DNA of 64,000 nt from Buddleja alternifolia (taxonomy: Eukaryota > Streptophyta > Magnoliopsida > Lamiales > Scrophulariaceae), in NCBI GenBank assembly GCA_019426215.1, contig CM033394.1, positions 23,456,195 to 23,520,194 of the forward strand. Reading direction: 5' to 3'. The notes beneath the pieces are model-generated. The model ran no database searches. It worked only from the letters and a program-made list of their open reading frames with translations, and was not told the origin of the DNA. This document shows positions 1 through 11,180 of the stretch, one piece after another; within the stretch, counting starts at the first letter, position 1, and each line of letters begins with the position of its first letter. Made by a program: the position numbers and the translations under genes.

Positions 1-282
1 CAAGCCAATTAAAATCCCACCCAGTCCAAGGAAACCCTAGGAAGGGCGGCCACTTAGGCTTTTGGAGTAGCCTCCAACTTGTTCCACAAACTAGTTGAGT
101 TTAAATAGAATTCCTACAGTGAAACAAACCCTAACTAAGAAAGTAACAAGATAACATTACACAACACAAAAAGAAAAGAACTCTCTCCCCTCTCTCCTCT
201 CTAGTCGTCCACTACTGCAAAGAAGGAGGAGTCTCGGCATATTTGGAAGGCTCGTTTCGCGTGAAGCTTTAAAGACAGGAGC
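1..282 (+). mobile_element. 3' part of a copia LTR (element A), cut by window edge
   Basis: The segment is a diverged match to the last third of the B-family LTR at about 7680-7960. Shared words include the CT-rich stretch before the phrase around 'agtcgtccac' and the closing 'tttggaaggctcgttt'. It stops being LTR-like at about 282 and runs within 20 bases into integrase sequence, so the LTR end, primer site, gag, protease and integrase start are missing. The copy therefore has an internal deletion. The identification rests on comparison with B, whose LTR ends are fixed by a target duplication. Confidence 0.65.
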
Positions 283-302
283 CCTTCATTAAATACACGT
301 AG

Positions 303-1789
303 CCTTCATTGAAAACCAAACCGGGCATCATATCAAGACACTTCGGTCTAACCGCGGTGGCGAGTATATGAATGCGGAGTTTGACCAGTTCCTTCGGGAA
401 CATGGCATATTGTTACAGCTTACTCCTCCAGCAACTCCACAATTAAATGGCGTAGCAGAACGAAGGAATCGAACACTGTTGGACATGGTTCGATCCATGC
501 TCAGCTACACAGAATTGCCCATTTTTTTGTGGGGACACGCGCTGCTTATAGCAACTCACATTCTGAATAGATGTCCCTCCAAATCTGTTCCTAAAACACC
601 GTATCCGATATGGCGTGGAAGGAAGCCTAATCTGAAACACATAAGAATATGGGGGTGCCCAGCTTACGTGAAAAAGACCAAGGCAGAGAAATTGGAGGCT
701 AGGTCCATAAAAGGGCAATTCGTTGGATATCCCGAGGATTCTATTGGGTTCCTTTTCTACCTTCCCGATGATCAGAAAATCATTGTTACCTTACAGGCAA
801 TCTTTCTCGAAGAAGAATTCATTCGAGAAGGAGGACCTGGTAGAAGTATTGTTTTACAAGAACAAAATGAATCCCCTGTGGAAGACACTGTTCAAGAAAC
901 CCAACCCGACCCAGAAATGACACAACCATCAGTGCACAGGTCTACTAGAGTATCTCAACCGCTTGCGAGATATGGTTTTCTGCTACAAGGAGAGCATAAT
1001 TTGTATGCAGTAGCAGAAGGAAACCATGGAGATGATCCCTCTAGTTATGACCAGGCAATGATAGATATGGATTCTGCAAAATGGCATGAAGCTATGAAAG
1101 TGTATATGGATTCGATGTATTTGAACCAAGTCTGGAATCTAGTAGATCCTCCTAAAGGTATTGTACCTCTTGGATGCAAATGGATCTATAAGAGAAAGAT
1201 AGGTCCGGATGGCAAGGTGGATACCTATAAGGCCAGGCTAGTGGCGAAAGGGTATAGTCAGAAGGAGGGCATTGACTATGAGGAAACCTTTTCACCAGTA
1301 GCTATGATCAAATCCATTAGAATTCTACTTTCAATAGCTGCATACCTGGATTATGAGATCTGGCAAATGGATGTGAAAACCGCCTTCCTAAATGGATTCC
1401 TCGAGGAGGATATCTATATGGAGCAGCCCAAAGGTTTTCTATCCAATGCTGATTCTCATAAGGTCTGCAAGTTAAATAGGTCCATTTATGGACTGAAGCA
1501 GGCCTCTCACAGTTGGAACCTTCGTTTTGATGAAGAAGTACGAAACAACGACTTTATCAAAAATGAGGATGAACCATGTGTCTATAAAAAGGTCAGTGGG
1601 AACAAGATATCATTCCTGGTACTATATGTTCACGACATTCTACTTATAGGGAATGATACAGGTTTGCTAACTTCGGTTAAGACATGGCTTTCAAGCACAT
1701 TCTCCATGAAAGACTTAGGAGAAGCCACCTATGTCCTAGGAATTCGAATCTATAGGGATAGATCGAATAAGACAATAGGTCTCTCCTGA
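303..1789 (+). pseudogene. copia pol remnant: integrase core (3' half), linker and reverse transcriptase (element A)
   Basis: The open stretch from ATG 368 to a TGA at 1787-1789 encodes the second half of a Ty1/copia integrase, the acidic linker and most of the RT. Integrase homology already starts upstream of the ATG, in frame. The second catalytic Asp of integrase is Asn here (RSNRGGEY; copy B keeps RSDCGGEY). The third acidic residue is kept in NGVAERRNRTL. RT motifs [20 protein letters not shown] and SMKDLGEATYVLG are clear, but the active-site YVDD box reads YVHD, which removes one metal-binding Asp. The protein would be dead as integrase and as RT. The TGA sits where B still has a Gln codon, and the same frame continues after it. 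Gag, protease and the integrase zinc region are absent. Confidence 0.9.
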
Positions 1790-2601
1790 GCCCTCTACTT
1801 AGAAAAGGTCCTGAAGCGATTTGGGATGGAAAATTCTAAAAGAAGTCTTTTGCCCATGAGACATGGAGTTCATTTCTCCAAAAAGATGAGCCCTCAAAGT
1901 GAAGAAGATCGAAGAGAAATGAATACCATCCCCTATGCATCAGCAGTGGGAAGTCTCATGTACGCTATGTTATGCACGAGACCAGATCTTGCATACGCTG
2001 TGAGCGTAGTGAGTAAGTTTCAAGCTAACCCAGGCAAAGAACATTGGATGGCCGTGAAATCAATCTTAAAGTACTTGAGAATAACTAAAGATATGATCCT
2101 CACATATGGCAATGGAGAAATGAAAGTGGATGGTGATACTGATTTAGATTTCCAATCTGACATCGATGACCGAAAATCCATTTCTGGGTTCATATTCACT
2201 TTGAACGGTGGAGCAGTGTCTTGGAAAAGTTCCAAGCAAAGCACAACTGCCGATTCGACCCCCGAAGCTGAAAATGTGGCAGCCTCAAGGAGGCTGTTTG
2301 CATAAAGAAGTTCAATACTGAACTTCAAGTTGGTCCTAGCATGGAGCTTCCGTTGCCACTATGGTGTGACAACAACTGATCCATTGCGCAAGCAAAGGAA
2401 TCAAGGTCTCACAACAAATCCAAACACATAGAGAGGAGACATCACATAATTCGAGAAATCGTTGGAAGAGGCGACATCGCCGTGCAGAAAATAGCCTCAG
2501 CGGATAACGTAGCTGACCCACTCACTAAGCCATTAGCGCAGGTCGTGCTAGAGCAACATCTTGAGAAGATGGGTATAAGATACCAAAGCGATTGGCACTA
2601 A
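1790..2601 (+). pseudogene. copia RT C-terminus and RNase H remnant (element A)
   Basis: This continues the pol reading frame after the 1787 stop. Residues from ENSKRSLLPM through SGFIFTLNGGAVSWKSSKQ are open at 1826-2305. They include the copia signature SAVGSLMYAM..TRPDLAYAVSVVS and RNase H blocks (the normal SDxD box is partly changed to QSDIDD). At about 2285-2305 a small deletion replaces the segment encoding the 'EATNEAVWIKKF' block and shifts frame. The last blocks (SHNKSKHIERRHHIIREI, NVADPLTKPLAQ, ending SDWH then TAA at 2599-2601) are readable in other frames, with one internal stop after CDNN. It is clearly a decayed C-terminus of the same element. Confidence 0.88.
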
Positions 2602-2616
2602 GTGCAAGTGGGAGAT
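2602..2616 (+). other. polypurine tract of element A
   Basis: A purine-rich run (agtgcaagtgggaga) lies between the pol stop and the TGTTAGG start of the LTR. This is the position and composition expected for the plus-strand primer of a copia element. The same layout recurs at 25218-25232 in B. Confidence 0.7.
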
Positions 2617-2800
2617 TGTTAGGTATATGCCATAGATGCCAATGAGGACAAATAGTTATATTAGGGTATCTCATTATGTTGTTCAAACTATTAAAATGAT
2701 ATTAATAAAGGCATCTGTATTTTGTTCATATAAATCTTTATGACATCTAAATAAGTATTGAACATATAGTCCATGTGAATAAAGGTTTGACTCTTTGCCC
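2617..2800 (+). mobile_element. first ~180 bp of the 3' LTR of element A (truncated)
   Basis: It starts TGTTAGGTATATGCC, as the B LTRs do at 6489 and 25233, and follows them to about 'gactctttgccc'. It then breaks off into LTR sequence of element C. The rest of the A LTR does not reappear beyond C's right end at 39961. The junction is therefore not a simple insertion of C into A; a deletion or other rearrangement must have removed both ends. Confidence 0.8.
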
Positions 2801-2809
2801 TTGTATTTT

Positions 2810-4647
2810 GTTTACCTCTTGTAGACCTTAAAGCAGCAACGTCCTTTTAAGCTACTCCCTGCTACACACTTCGAATTGGATTTACCCTAGAGCCCCAAGT
2901 GTTGCGCCTCTGAGATGTGTCCACACCCTAGATCGTACCCTCAATTAACCAGTGCTAGCAAGGAGAATATCAAAGCTTGGCGTTTTGAGGAAAAAGGGTT
3001 AAATTAAGAATTAATTTTAGTGTTCTTCGCACTCAACACATGAGTTTGAAGAATTCTTGTGAAAGAAAAAGGGAGAGAATAAAATGAAAAGAACTTGTAT
3101 ATTTTTTTGTCAAATCCTTCATTAATTTTAAGAGGTGAAACACATATATATAGAGAGTCCACCTAGGGTAAACTACACACACACACACGCATCTCACCCT
3201 AAAAATTAGGGAGAGGCGTGCATGTATATGTGTGTGTGTATATATATATTGTATTTTCCTTTTTTTTTATTCTCTTTCCTTAGATAGTTGGACTCTTTCC
3301 AACTAATTAGATATTACCATATCTATTAATATCCTAACATATATCCAATAAGATCTTTCTTTTTTAATTAGTACCTTAACCAATTAAAGATCCTACTAAA
3401 TATATTAATAGAATATTAATATATATATATATATTATTTTATTGCTTTCTCTTATTAATTAATTAGTCCTTCCCAATTTAACATTTCACTATTAAATTAT
3501 AGGACCATTAATTAATTCCATTAAATTAATGCCTTTTCTTGATTAATTAAATCCAATTAATTAATCCTCCCATTAATTCTCAATGAATTAACTAGCCAAT
3601 AGGTACTACACTAAGTTATGTGTCTGACCCCTCAGGCTCGTTCACAAGCTAGCAATAAGTCCCCAAAGACTAGATTAATTATTCAAAATAATTAACTAGA
3701 CCTTAGATTAATTTCACCAAATTAACCCAAGGCACCTATTGGTCATGGTTCGATGTCTAGCAACGTCGCCACGACTTCCTAGATGTCAACGATGGAAAGC
3801 AAACCTATCTGAGTTACGATCGTCATGTGAGTGGAATCCCTTCATCAGTTTTTCGTCTATGGTCTAGGGTATGGCAATGGTCGAACCCTAATAACCTTAG
3901 AAACTATGACTATGTTGTGACATCGAATGATACAGTCTTCTAATCCGGGACCACCAATCCCTCTTAGAAGATAATCTCTTTGATCAAAGGCTTTTAACGA
4001 TCATTTAGATTCTCGCAATAGCATAGGAAATACTGGGTACTCGTGACCTTGGATGAATCCCTCTCTGACTGCCACTTGTTCCACTGCACTATCAGACTTT
4101 ACCCAACATACACGCCGTATGACTCTCTTGGAGTGTACGTGCATATGAAACCATAGTGGATAGTACCCTTTCCAATGACATATCCCGTCTAAGGACTAAT
4201 CTCACACTACGAAACGCAAGGACTCCATGTTCGTCAACACCAACTAGGAGTCCTTCAGCGGGGCCGTTCAATTCTATAATCAAAGTATGAATCTTCATAC
4301 ATGTATTACCATTCAAGCCACTGACAATGGAACACGTCGACCTCTTGGGAGAGTTACATGCATGAACAAGTCTTGACGAGTCCAGCGATATTTCACATCT
4401 CACAGCCTCTATGACTTAGAACATTATTTAGGATTATGGTCTTTGAGAGAATTCCATAGGTATCCCGACCGCTCCCCTAACCCTATGTAATCCATGGGAT
4501 CTTTATCTATACTAACACTAGTTATAACAATAAAGAAGCATACCATAAAGAAATATTCAATATATTTAAAACAAGACTTTCATAGTGTTTTACAATTAAG
4601 ATGGCCAAGCCTAAAACAAATGGCTCACCGGGCACCTAACACTATCA
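2810..4647 (-). repeat. 3' LTR of copia element C (end truncated)
   Basis: This is the same LTR as 37848-39961, in the same orientation, with many substitutions and indels. On the minus strand it starts near TGATAGTGTTAGGTGCC, just after a purine-rich AAATGGGATAT tract that follows the RNase H region. It lacks the last ~144 bp of the LTR and an ~80-bp segment inside an AT microsatellite that the other copy keeps. It includes (CA)n/(TG)n and (TA)n tracts at about 3175-3245 and 3418-3435. Confidence 0.82.
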
Positions 4648-4679
4648 ATATCCCATTTGCCTTAGAGCCAGTTGCCTTT

Positions 4680-4850
4680 GTACTTTAGTCCCATCATTTC
4701 CAGATGTTTTTTAAATACATTTTGACTCAGAGTCTGCTACGTTTTTTTAACTCAAATGTCCCAAAAACAAATGTCTTGAAGGGGTCTGCTACGTTTTTTA
4801 ACTCAGATGTCCCAAAAATAAATGGCTCGAAGGGGTCTGCTACGTTTTCT
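4680..4850 (-). repeat. 51-bp tandem repeat within the RNase H tail of element C
   Basis: The phrase 'gtctgctacgttttt..aact' recurs at about 4732, 4783 and 4834, an exact 51-bp (17-codon) period. On the minus strand each unit encodes the end block NVADPF followed by FGT and EL/K. In copies A and B this block occurs once (NVADPLTKPL). The repeat keeps frame. It is a local tandem duplication in this copy or its subfamily. Confidence 0.75.
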
Positions 4851-5553
4851 AATGAGTCGATTCGTTCTACTCGAATGTAGCCTCTTTCCACTATTTCTCT
4901 AATGAGATGATATCGTCTAAGAATATGTTTGGATCTTTGGTGAGACTTAGGCTCTTTCGACAGAGCTATAGCTCCATTATTATCACATTACAGAATACCT
5001 GGATTAACAATGGAGGGAACTACCTCTAATTCATGGATAAATTTCCTCATCCAAATAGCTTCTTTTACCGCTCAGTAGCAGCTACACACTCAACTTCCAT
5101 AGTGAAGTCAGACGTCGTCTCCTGCTTGAAGCTCTTCCAGTTTATAGCTCCTCCATTGAGTATAAACACATATCCGGATATCAATTTAAGATCGTCTACG
5201 TCCGACTGAAAAATAGAATACATATAGCACTCTAGTTCCATTTTTCCTCCGACGTATAGCAGAAAGAGATCTTGAGTACGCCTTAAGTACTTTAGGATTA
5301 CTTTCATGGCAGTCCAGTGGTCTTCCCCTAGATTTGACTGGAACCAATTTGCTATACTAAGTGCATAAACCACAACCGGTTTAGTACATAATATAGCATA
5401 CATAATGCTTCCTATTGCCGAAGCACAGGGAATCTGTGACATTCTCTCTCTTTTTTGGGGTGTCCTTTGGGACATCGATTTAGAGAGAGAGATTCTATGC
5501 CTAGCTGGAAGGAATCCTTTCTTAGAATCTCCCATACTGAATCTATTCAAGAT
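4850..5553 (-). pseudogene. copia RT C-terminus and RNase H (element C)
   Basis: A minus-strand open stretch at 5550-5065 encodes SKKGFLPARH, a divergent copia block (SAIGSIMYAILCTKPVVVYALS) and RNase H segments ending GGAINWKSFKQ..T and ECVAATE. Downstream to about 4850 the family tail is readable only with stops: IHELEVVPSI, a CDNNGAIALS-like block, and SKHILRRYHLIREIVE. The RNase H acidic block reads FQSDVDDLK. It follows the RT block directly, with one stop between them near 5553. The family is related to A and B but clearly distinct. Confidence 0.85.
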
Positions 5554-6483
5554 TTATTCTATGTAGTTAGATTGGGAGAGCCCTAGAAACCTACTTTCCC
5601 TTTCTCGGTGTAACTTCACACCAAGAACGTATGATGCTTCTCCTATATCTTTCATTGAAAATTGGGTTGACAACCAACCTTTTATTGATTGTAACATTCC
5701 TACATCATTTCCAATGAGAAGAATGTCATCAATGTAGAGTATCAAAAAGCTTATAGCTCTTTCACTAACTTTCTTATACACACATGGTTCATAACCATTC
5801 TTGATGAAGCCGTATTCCTTTATAGCTTCATCAAACCTAAAATTCCAACTTCGAGAAGCTTGCTTGAAGCCATAAATGGATCTTTGTAGCTTGCACATCT
5901 TGTGCTCGCTCCTACTGGATGTGAAACCCTCCGACTGTTCCATGAAGATTTCTTCATCAATGTTTCCATTGAGGAAAGCTATTTTCACATCTATCTGCCA
6001 AATCTCATAATCAAGATAGGCATATATAGCCAATAGAATCCTAATTGACATGGTCATCGCGACTGGCGAAAAAGTCTCCTCATAGTTAATTCCTTACCTT
6101 TGAGTATAAACCTTCACAACTAAGCGAGCCTTAAAGGTGGTAACCTCCCATCTACTCCTAACTTGCGTTTGTATACCCACTTACAACCAATGGCCTTAAT
6201 GCTCGGTGGTGGGTCTACCAAGGTCCAAACCTTGTTAGTGTACATGGATTCAATTTCAGATTCTATGACTTTAGACCATTTTCCCGAGTCCTTGTCGAGC
6301 ATTGCCACATCATAGCACGTTGGAGCTTCATCCAAAAGGAGGCCCTCCTTCTTGCTTTTTAGCAAGTGACTATAGTGCTTCTCAGGTTATCTCGAGATCC
6401 TTTCAAATCTCCTTGGAGGTGGAATTTTTGTACTTACAGTTTGTGGTTCATTTTGTGCTAATGGTGTTTGTGTTTCTTGAGTT
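5554..6483 (-). pseudogene. copia reverse transcriptase and upstream linker (element C)
   Basis: On the minus strand the linker (ETQETQTPLAQNEPQTV) at 6483-6366 leads into KWSKVIESEIESMY..VWTLVDPP and CKWVYKRKLG (6365-6120). A shift and stop follow. The palm is open at 6057-5554: QIDVKIAFLNG, SIYGFKQASRSW, active site ILYIDDILLIGND, then SMKDIGEASYVLGV. The catalytic DD pair is kept. The missing stretch between VDGR and SIRILLA holds the KARLVAKG..QEGIDYEETFSPVA blocks in shifted frames. The gene is cut at 6484-6488 by insertion of B; the upstream part resumes at 29377. Confidence 0.9.
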
Positions 6484-6488
6484 TCCTC

Positions 6489-8131
6489 TGTTAGGTATAT
6501 GCCCTAGATGCCAATGAGGACAAATAGATTGTATAGGGTATTCAATTATGTTGTACAAACTGATATTTAATAAAGGCATTTATTCTTTTGTTCATATAAA
6601 ACTTCAGGGCATTAATAAGTATTGAACAAATAGTCCATGTGTATCGAAGTTGACTCTTCGCCTTTTATAGAATAAAGATGTGGCATGTGGAGAGTCTTTT
6701 TCCTGATCACTTAAAAGGTTTGCAAGTCAAGGAATCTTAATTGGGCATTAAGATTCAACTTGTATGACACATGCTCTGACAAGGAGTGCCAGTCGAACAC
6801 TATGGCATAGTGAGAACACATGTCATATATATATATATCAATGAAATTGAGATATTCGGACATGGCTCGCAGTAATACGATCACATTGGTATTTATTGTG
6901 TGACTGTCAATGATTGGATTACTGACCATAATAGTCAGCATGAGCCTTAGACCTGAGGGTTCATGATCAATGTACTTGTACTATTGAATCTTTTAATAGA
7001 GTAGTTAGCCCAATTCACCTGTTGGTGGGGCCGATCTCGAAGTGCGATCTCAATGAGTCAAGTAGCACTTGTGAAGTGATCGCAATGATGGGATTCACTG
7101 TCTCAATAGTAAACGAGAAAGTATCCTATTCGATCATAGGCATATGAAATTATAAGTTTTTGGCCAAAGCAATGAAATTAACTCATGTAGGACATGGATG
7201 GTAGTTTAGTAATTTCATCATGCTATGATTAAATTTACAATATCAAGTTTAGTGAGTTTGACAAATACCAAGACTCTCACTTGATCGGGATACGTCAGTG
7301 AAGGGCTTATACACATATGGTATTTATGGTCCAGAGGTTCGTAAATGATTCGTTCATTTCGTACTCAATTGGGTTACGATGTGAGTCTATGGGACAAACT
7401 CGGTGACACTCACATCCTTTGGTAATTCCTCCCATTGCCAATTGAGACGAACCTAAAGAGTCGCGGTACAAGAAACGAACAAGATGTCTTTTTGTGTTAA
7501 TCTTTTAGAAAGATATAATTAATTAGACGTATTGATTTATTGGTTAAATCAATAATTAAATATTTAATTTAATTAGATTAAATTAAATTATTTAATTGGA
7601 AAACTAATTAAATGGAATTAATTAATTAATATACATTGGATTTAAATGGGATTTAAATTAAATATATATTAAAAGGTGGATTAAGTTGACTGGGACAACT
7701 TAAGGCCACCTACACGTCCAAAAGAGCCCTAGGGGGTAGCCAACAAGGAGTCCAAGGAAGGACTTCTACTTGTTGCTTAAGCCATTATAGTTATAAGGTA
7801 ACTCTAATTGCAACAAGACATTCTAACCCTAATTGTATAACACAAAAGGACGGAGATCCTATCCCTAAAACCTTGCCCTAGCCGTCCACCATAGTCAAGA
7901 GGAAGGCCTTTGGAGATCTTTGGAAGGCTCGTTTCACATGGATCTTTAGAGACGGGAGCTCAAGAAGTTGCTGTTACGCGAATTAAAAAATACGAAATCG
8001 ATAAGGTAATCAGTTTCGTTTAAATTTTAAAAAACTTTTGAAAATCATAGAACCACGTTAAAGTGATTCGACTTTAGGAATCCTAAAATTTCTTCCACTG
8101 CGTTTTTTCGTTCTAGAGGATTCCTAAAACA
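6489..8131 (+). repeat. 5' LTR of element B
   Basis: It begins TGTTAGGTATATGCC and ends near GGATTCCTAAAACA, and pairs with 25233-29371. The AT-rich middle (about 7500-7680) contains runs of TTAATTAA-like words, and the CT/AC-rich end (7700-7960) resembles a U5/leader. The 3' copy has the CACTA insertion between bases equivalent to 7145 and 7146. Substitutions between the two copies are frequent, far more than in G's LTRs. Confidence 0.9.
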
Positions 8132-9648
8132 CTTACCCATCGCACAAAACCGCGATGGGCCTGGCCCAACGCACATGTGTGTGTGTGTGTCACGGGTTGC
8201 TGGGCCGGGCCCAGCGATTAATAATATATATATATTTGTATATTTTTATAAATTTATATATATATATATTAATAATTATTGGGTTTGACCCAATAGACAA
8301 ATTTGACCCAAAATTTGTCAATTTCCCCTTTTCTTAATAAAAATGATTTTGTTTTTCTAAAATTAAATTAGATTTAATTAGTTAAATTGGATTTGACTTT
8401 TAATAATTAAGTTGGATTTAATTATGTCATAAATTAAATTGGGAATTTTATTTATGATCAAAGACAATTAAAGAAATTAGATTTATTTTAGGGTTGAGTT
8501 TATTTTTCAAAATGATTAAGAATAAGTTAGACTTATTTCTTAAATAATAAATTGGATTTATTCTTTTAAATTGAAATTAAATTCATCTTTTCATAATTAA
8601 ATTAAATTTAATTAAATATGAATTTCTTTTCGATTTCAAAAGTAAAAGCCAACATAATCTTAAATAGTTTACTTACATGCTTTGATGTATGTTATGGTGG
8701 ATGCATCCATGGACTTAGGGTTTTACCATTTTTGTATTATTTGGGTTGTAATGGGCAGGAGAATGTACCCCAGTTTGTACTTTTATTTTCGATCGTATAA
8801 TGTATACGGTGCTTCTGAATTATGTAATTAGAGGTAGGACCTTCATAGAGGAGCCCAGAGCATATCAAGATTAGATTTGACATAGGCCCCTATACCCCTG
8901 ATTGGTCTATTGGCTTAGATCAATCTAGAATGTTCATGGAATGCATGTTGATAGAATAACTAGGTTTTCTATTATTGCATGGCCTAGAATAATTCCATAT
9001 ATGCGCGTAATAAATTAATATGCAAAGTGAGACCTTATATAAATTAAGAAATTCTCCCCAATAAAATATACTAAGTGGGGAAGAGATATTGGATATCCTG
9101 GCTCTCCATCAAACTTTGGGAGATAGAATTATGAGTTGTGCATGGCATCGTCACAACTAATGGGGATTATGCACTAATTCATAATTCAAATCTCTCTAAG
9201 TGCACTTGATGTTATTGGTCTAAGCAAATCTCATCCCAGATACCGTTACAGGTTGCAAGATGAGATTCAACTGTAAGATCGATAGGAGTTGATGGGAAAG
9301 TACTTAGATGGATCACCACCAATATTTTGTTACTGACTGAGGTTAAGTGATCCATGAGCCAAAAGTGAGATTGAACAATCAGTTAGACTGATTGGCATGG
9401 CACGCCACTTCGAAATTCCAATGAGCCATATATTGTTACAAAATGCAACTCATTGAAAATTTTGAAGAACTTAATCATCACTACGAAATCTGTCCAACGA
9501 GATTTTCGTTTATTGCATTGGGAGTGCATTGATCTGAAAAATCTAGTGGGAGCCAAGTCAAAATTAAAGTCCTAATTTTACTTGGGTACAACATAATTAT
9601 CTAATAAAATCTTGGTTATTTTTTGTAGTCATTAATATCTTTCTCAAA
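8132..9648 (+). other. leader between 5' LTR and gag of element B
   Basis: No convincing ORF. I do not see the usual initiator-Met primer site (TGGTATCAGAGC) after the LTR; the first bases are cttacccatcgcac. At 8150-8220 a GC-rich patch has inverted words (gggcctggccca, tgggccgggcccagc) around a (TG)n tract. It is followed by AT-rich sequence rich in aaattaaattggattt-like repeats up to about 8620. From about 8800 to 9648 the sequence is unstructured leader. The function of the patch is unknown. Confidence 0.6.
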
Positions 9649-10235
9649 ATGGTTAATAACCCACTATCAGTTCTGCTTGAAAAGAATGTCCTCACTGGAC
9701 CTAACTTTACTGACTGGCTCAGAAACCTAACGATTGTCCTTAACTTGGAGTCACTGAGCTATGTACTCGAGGCTAATAGTCCTCATATCCTTGGGGATGA
9801 TGACGATGAGGACGCGCATGATAATTACAACACATGGATCAAGGATGATACTCGTGTTAAAGGTTACATGCTTGGCTCCATGAGCAATGATTTGCAACGA
9901 TCCCATGAGAACATGGATGATGCGAAGTCAATTTTGCTACGTCTCCAGGAGCTGTATGGAGAGCACAGTAGGACTGCTCGGTATGATATATTGAGAGAGC
10001 TCTTTGGAGCAAGAATGGGAGAAGGTGAAGATGTGGGAACCCACGTCTTAAAGATGATTTCCATGATTGAGAGATTGGAAGCTCTCGATTTCACGATGGA
10101 TTTCCACGTTCAGACATATCTCATTCTTCAGTCACTCCCAAATCCTTTTCACAATTTATTGTGAACTTCAACATGAATGACATTGAGTGGACATTGGATG
10201 GGCTGATGAACAAGCTCTCAATTGCTTAGGGACAG
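9649..10235 (+). pseudogene. copia Gag N-terminal region (element B)
   Basis: Open from ATG 9649 to a TGA at 10162. The protein starts VNNPLSVLLEKNVLTGPNFTDWLRNLTIVL, a classic copia Gag start (UBN2-type capsid family), and continues through YDILRELFGARMGEG and SLPNPFH. At about 10152 one T appears missing from a 'cacaattta' run. The next frame carries on with FIVNFNMNDIEWTLDGLMNKLSIA and then a TAG at about 10228, just before the next open stretch. Two lesions thus separate it from the nucleocapsid part. Gag packages the element RNA; this copy could not make a full-length product. Confidence 0.88.
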
Positions 10236-11180
10236 ATGAAGCCGAAGGGGAAGGAGGTTACTTTAGCTATCACCACCGGGGCATCCAAGCCCTTTAGAAA
10301 AAGGAAAGACAGAGGCAAAAATCAACTGGTAGTGTCAAAGACATCGAGTGACACATGCAAAGGCACGGGGAAAGGATTCAAGGGAAGAGGTCCAAAGAAG
10401 ACAAACATATGTCTTCACTGTCGTGAGATGGAACACTGGAAACGTGACTGTCCCAAGCTAAAAGCGGAAATTGCTTCAAGTATAGAACTTAATGTTTTGG
10501 AAAACAATTGTTCTGTTACTATACTTTCTACTTCTTGGATTCTAGACTCTGGAGCTAGTGTTCATATATGTGTTTTGAATCAGGAACTACAAAGAAGTAA
10601 GAAGCTAGATCATGGAGAAGTGATGATCAATGCTGGCAGCGTTCATAGTGTTACAGCCACACACAATGGAACCACTTCCATTAGATTATTTTCTGGACAT
10701 TTATTATTGATAGATGATTGCCTTATTTTGCCCAATGGGCTGAAGAATATGTTTTCTATTCTTGCTTTAGTCAGGAAAGGATATTTATTTTCCTTTGCAA
10801 ACAATTCTTGTGACATTTATTTTAGAAATGAATGCATTGGCAGTGCATCTTTAATAAATGGTTTATACTATATTAATGTCCAAAATAATTGTAATGTCAA
10901 AGTTGTAATAAGAAAACGCAGTTTGTATGATACAAACTTAAGACAGCTCTGGCACTTAAGATTAGGTCATGTCAGGGATCATAGACTACACGGCTTAGAA
11001 AAGGATGGAGTCATAGAATCATTGGGATCGGATCCCTATCACACTTGTGAGTCTTGTATTCAAGGCAAGATGACCAATTCCTCCTTCACAGGGAATTTTG
11101 AAAGAGCCTCTGAAGTCTTAGGTTTGATTCATATTGATGTGTGCAGTCTTTTTAGAAATGTGGCCCACGGTGGTTTTTAG
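10236..11180 (+). pseudogene. copia nucleocapsid, protease and GAG-pre-integrase region (element B)
   Basis: A 314-residue open stretch. Basic residues come first, then a CCHC zinc knuckle at about residues 65-78 (CLHCREMEHWKRDC). The aspartic protease active site WILDSGASVHIC follows at about 101-112 with its catalytic Asp kept. The GAG-pre-integrase block (LWHLRLGHVRDHRL..CESCIQGKM) holds the His and Cys zinc residues of the integrase N-terminus. A TAG at 11178-11180 ends it just before the integrase core block FITFIDDHSRYGY. It continues the gag-pol polyprotein of B after the shift at about 10152. Confidence 0.88.

Noticed and set aside
8618..8800. 60-codon frame in the leader of B
   Set aside because: Too short, AT-rich, no similarity to Gag, and the real gag start is at 9649.
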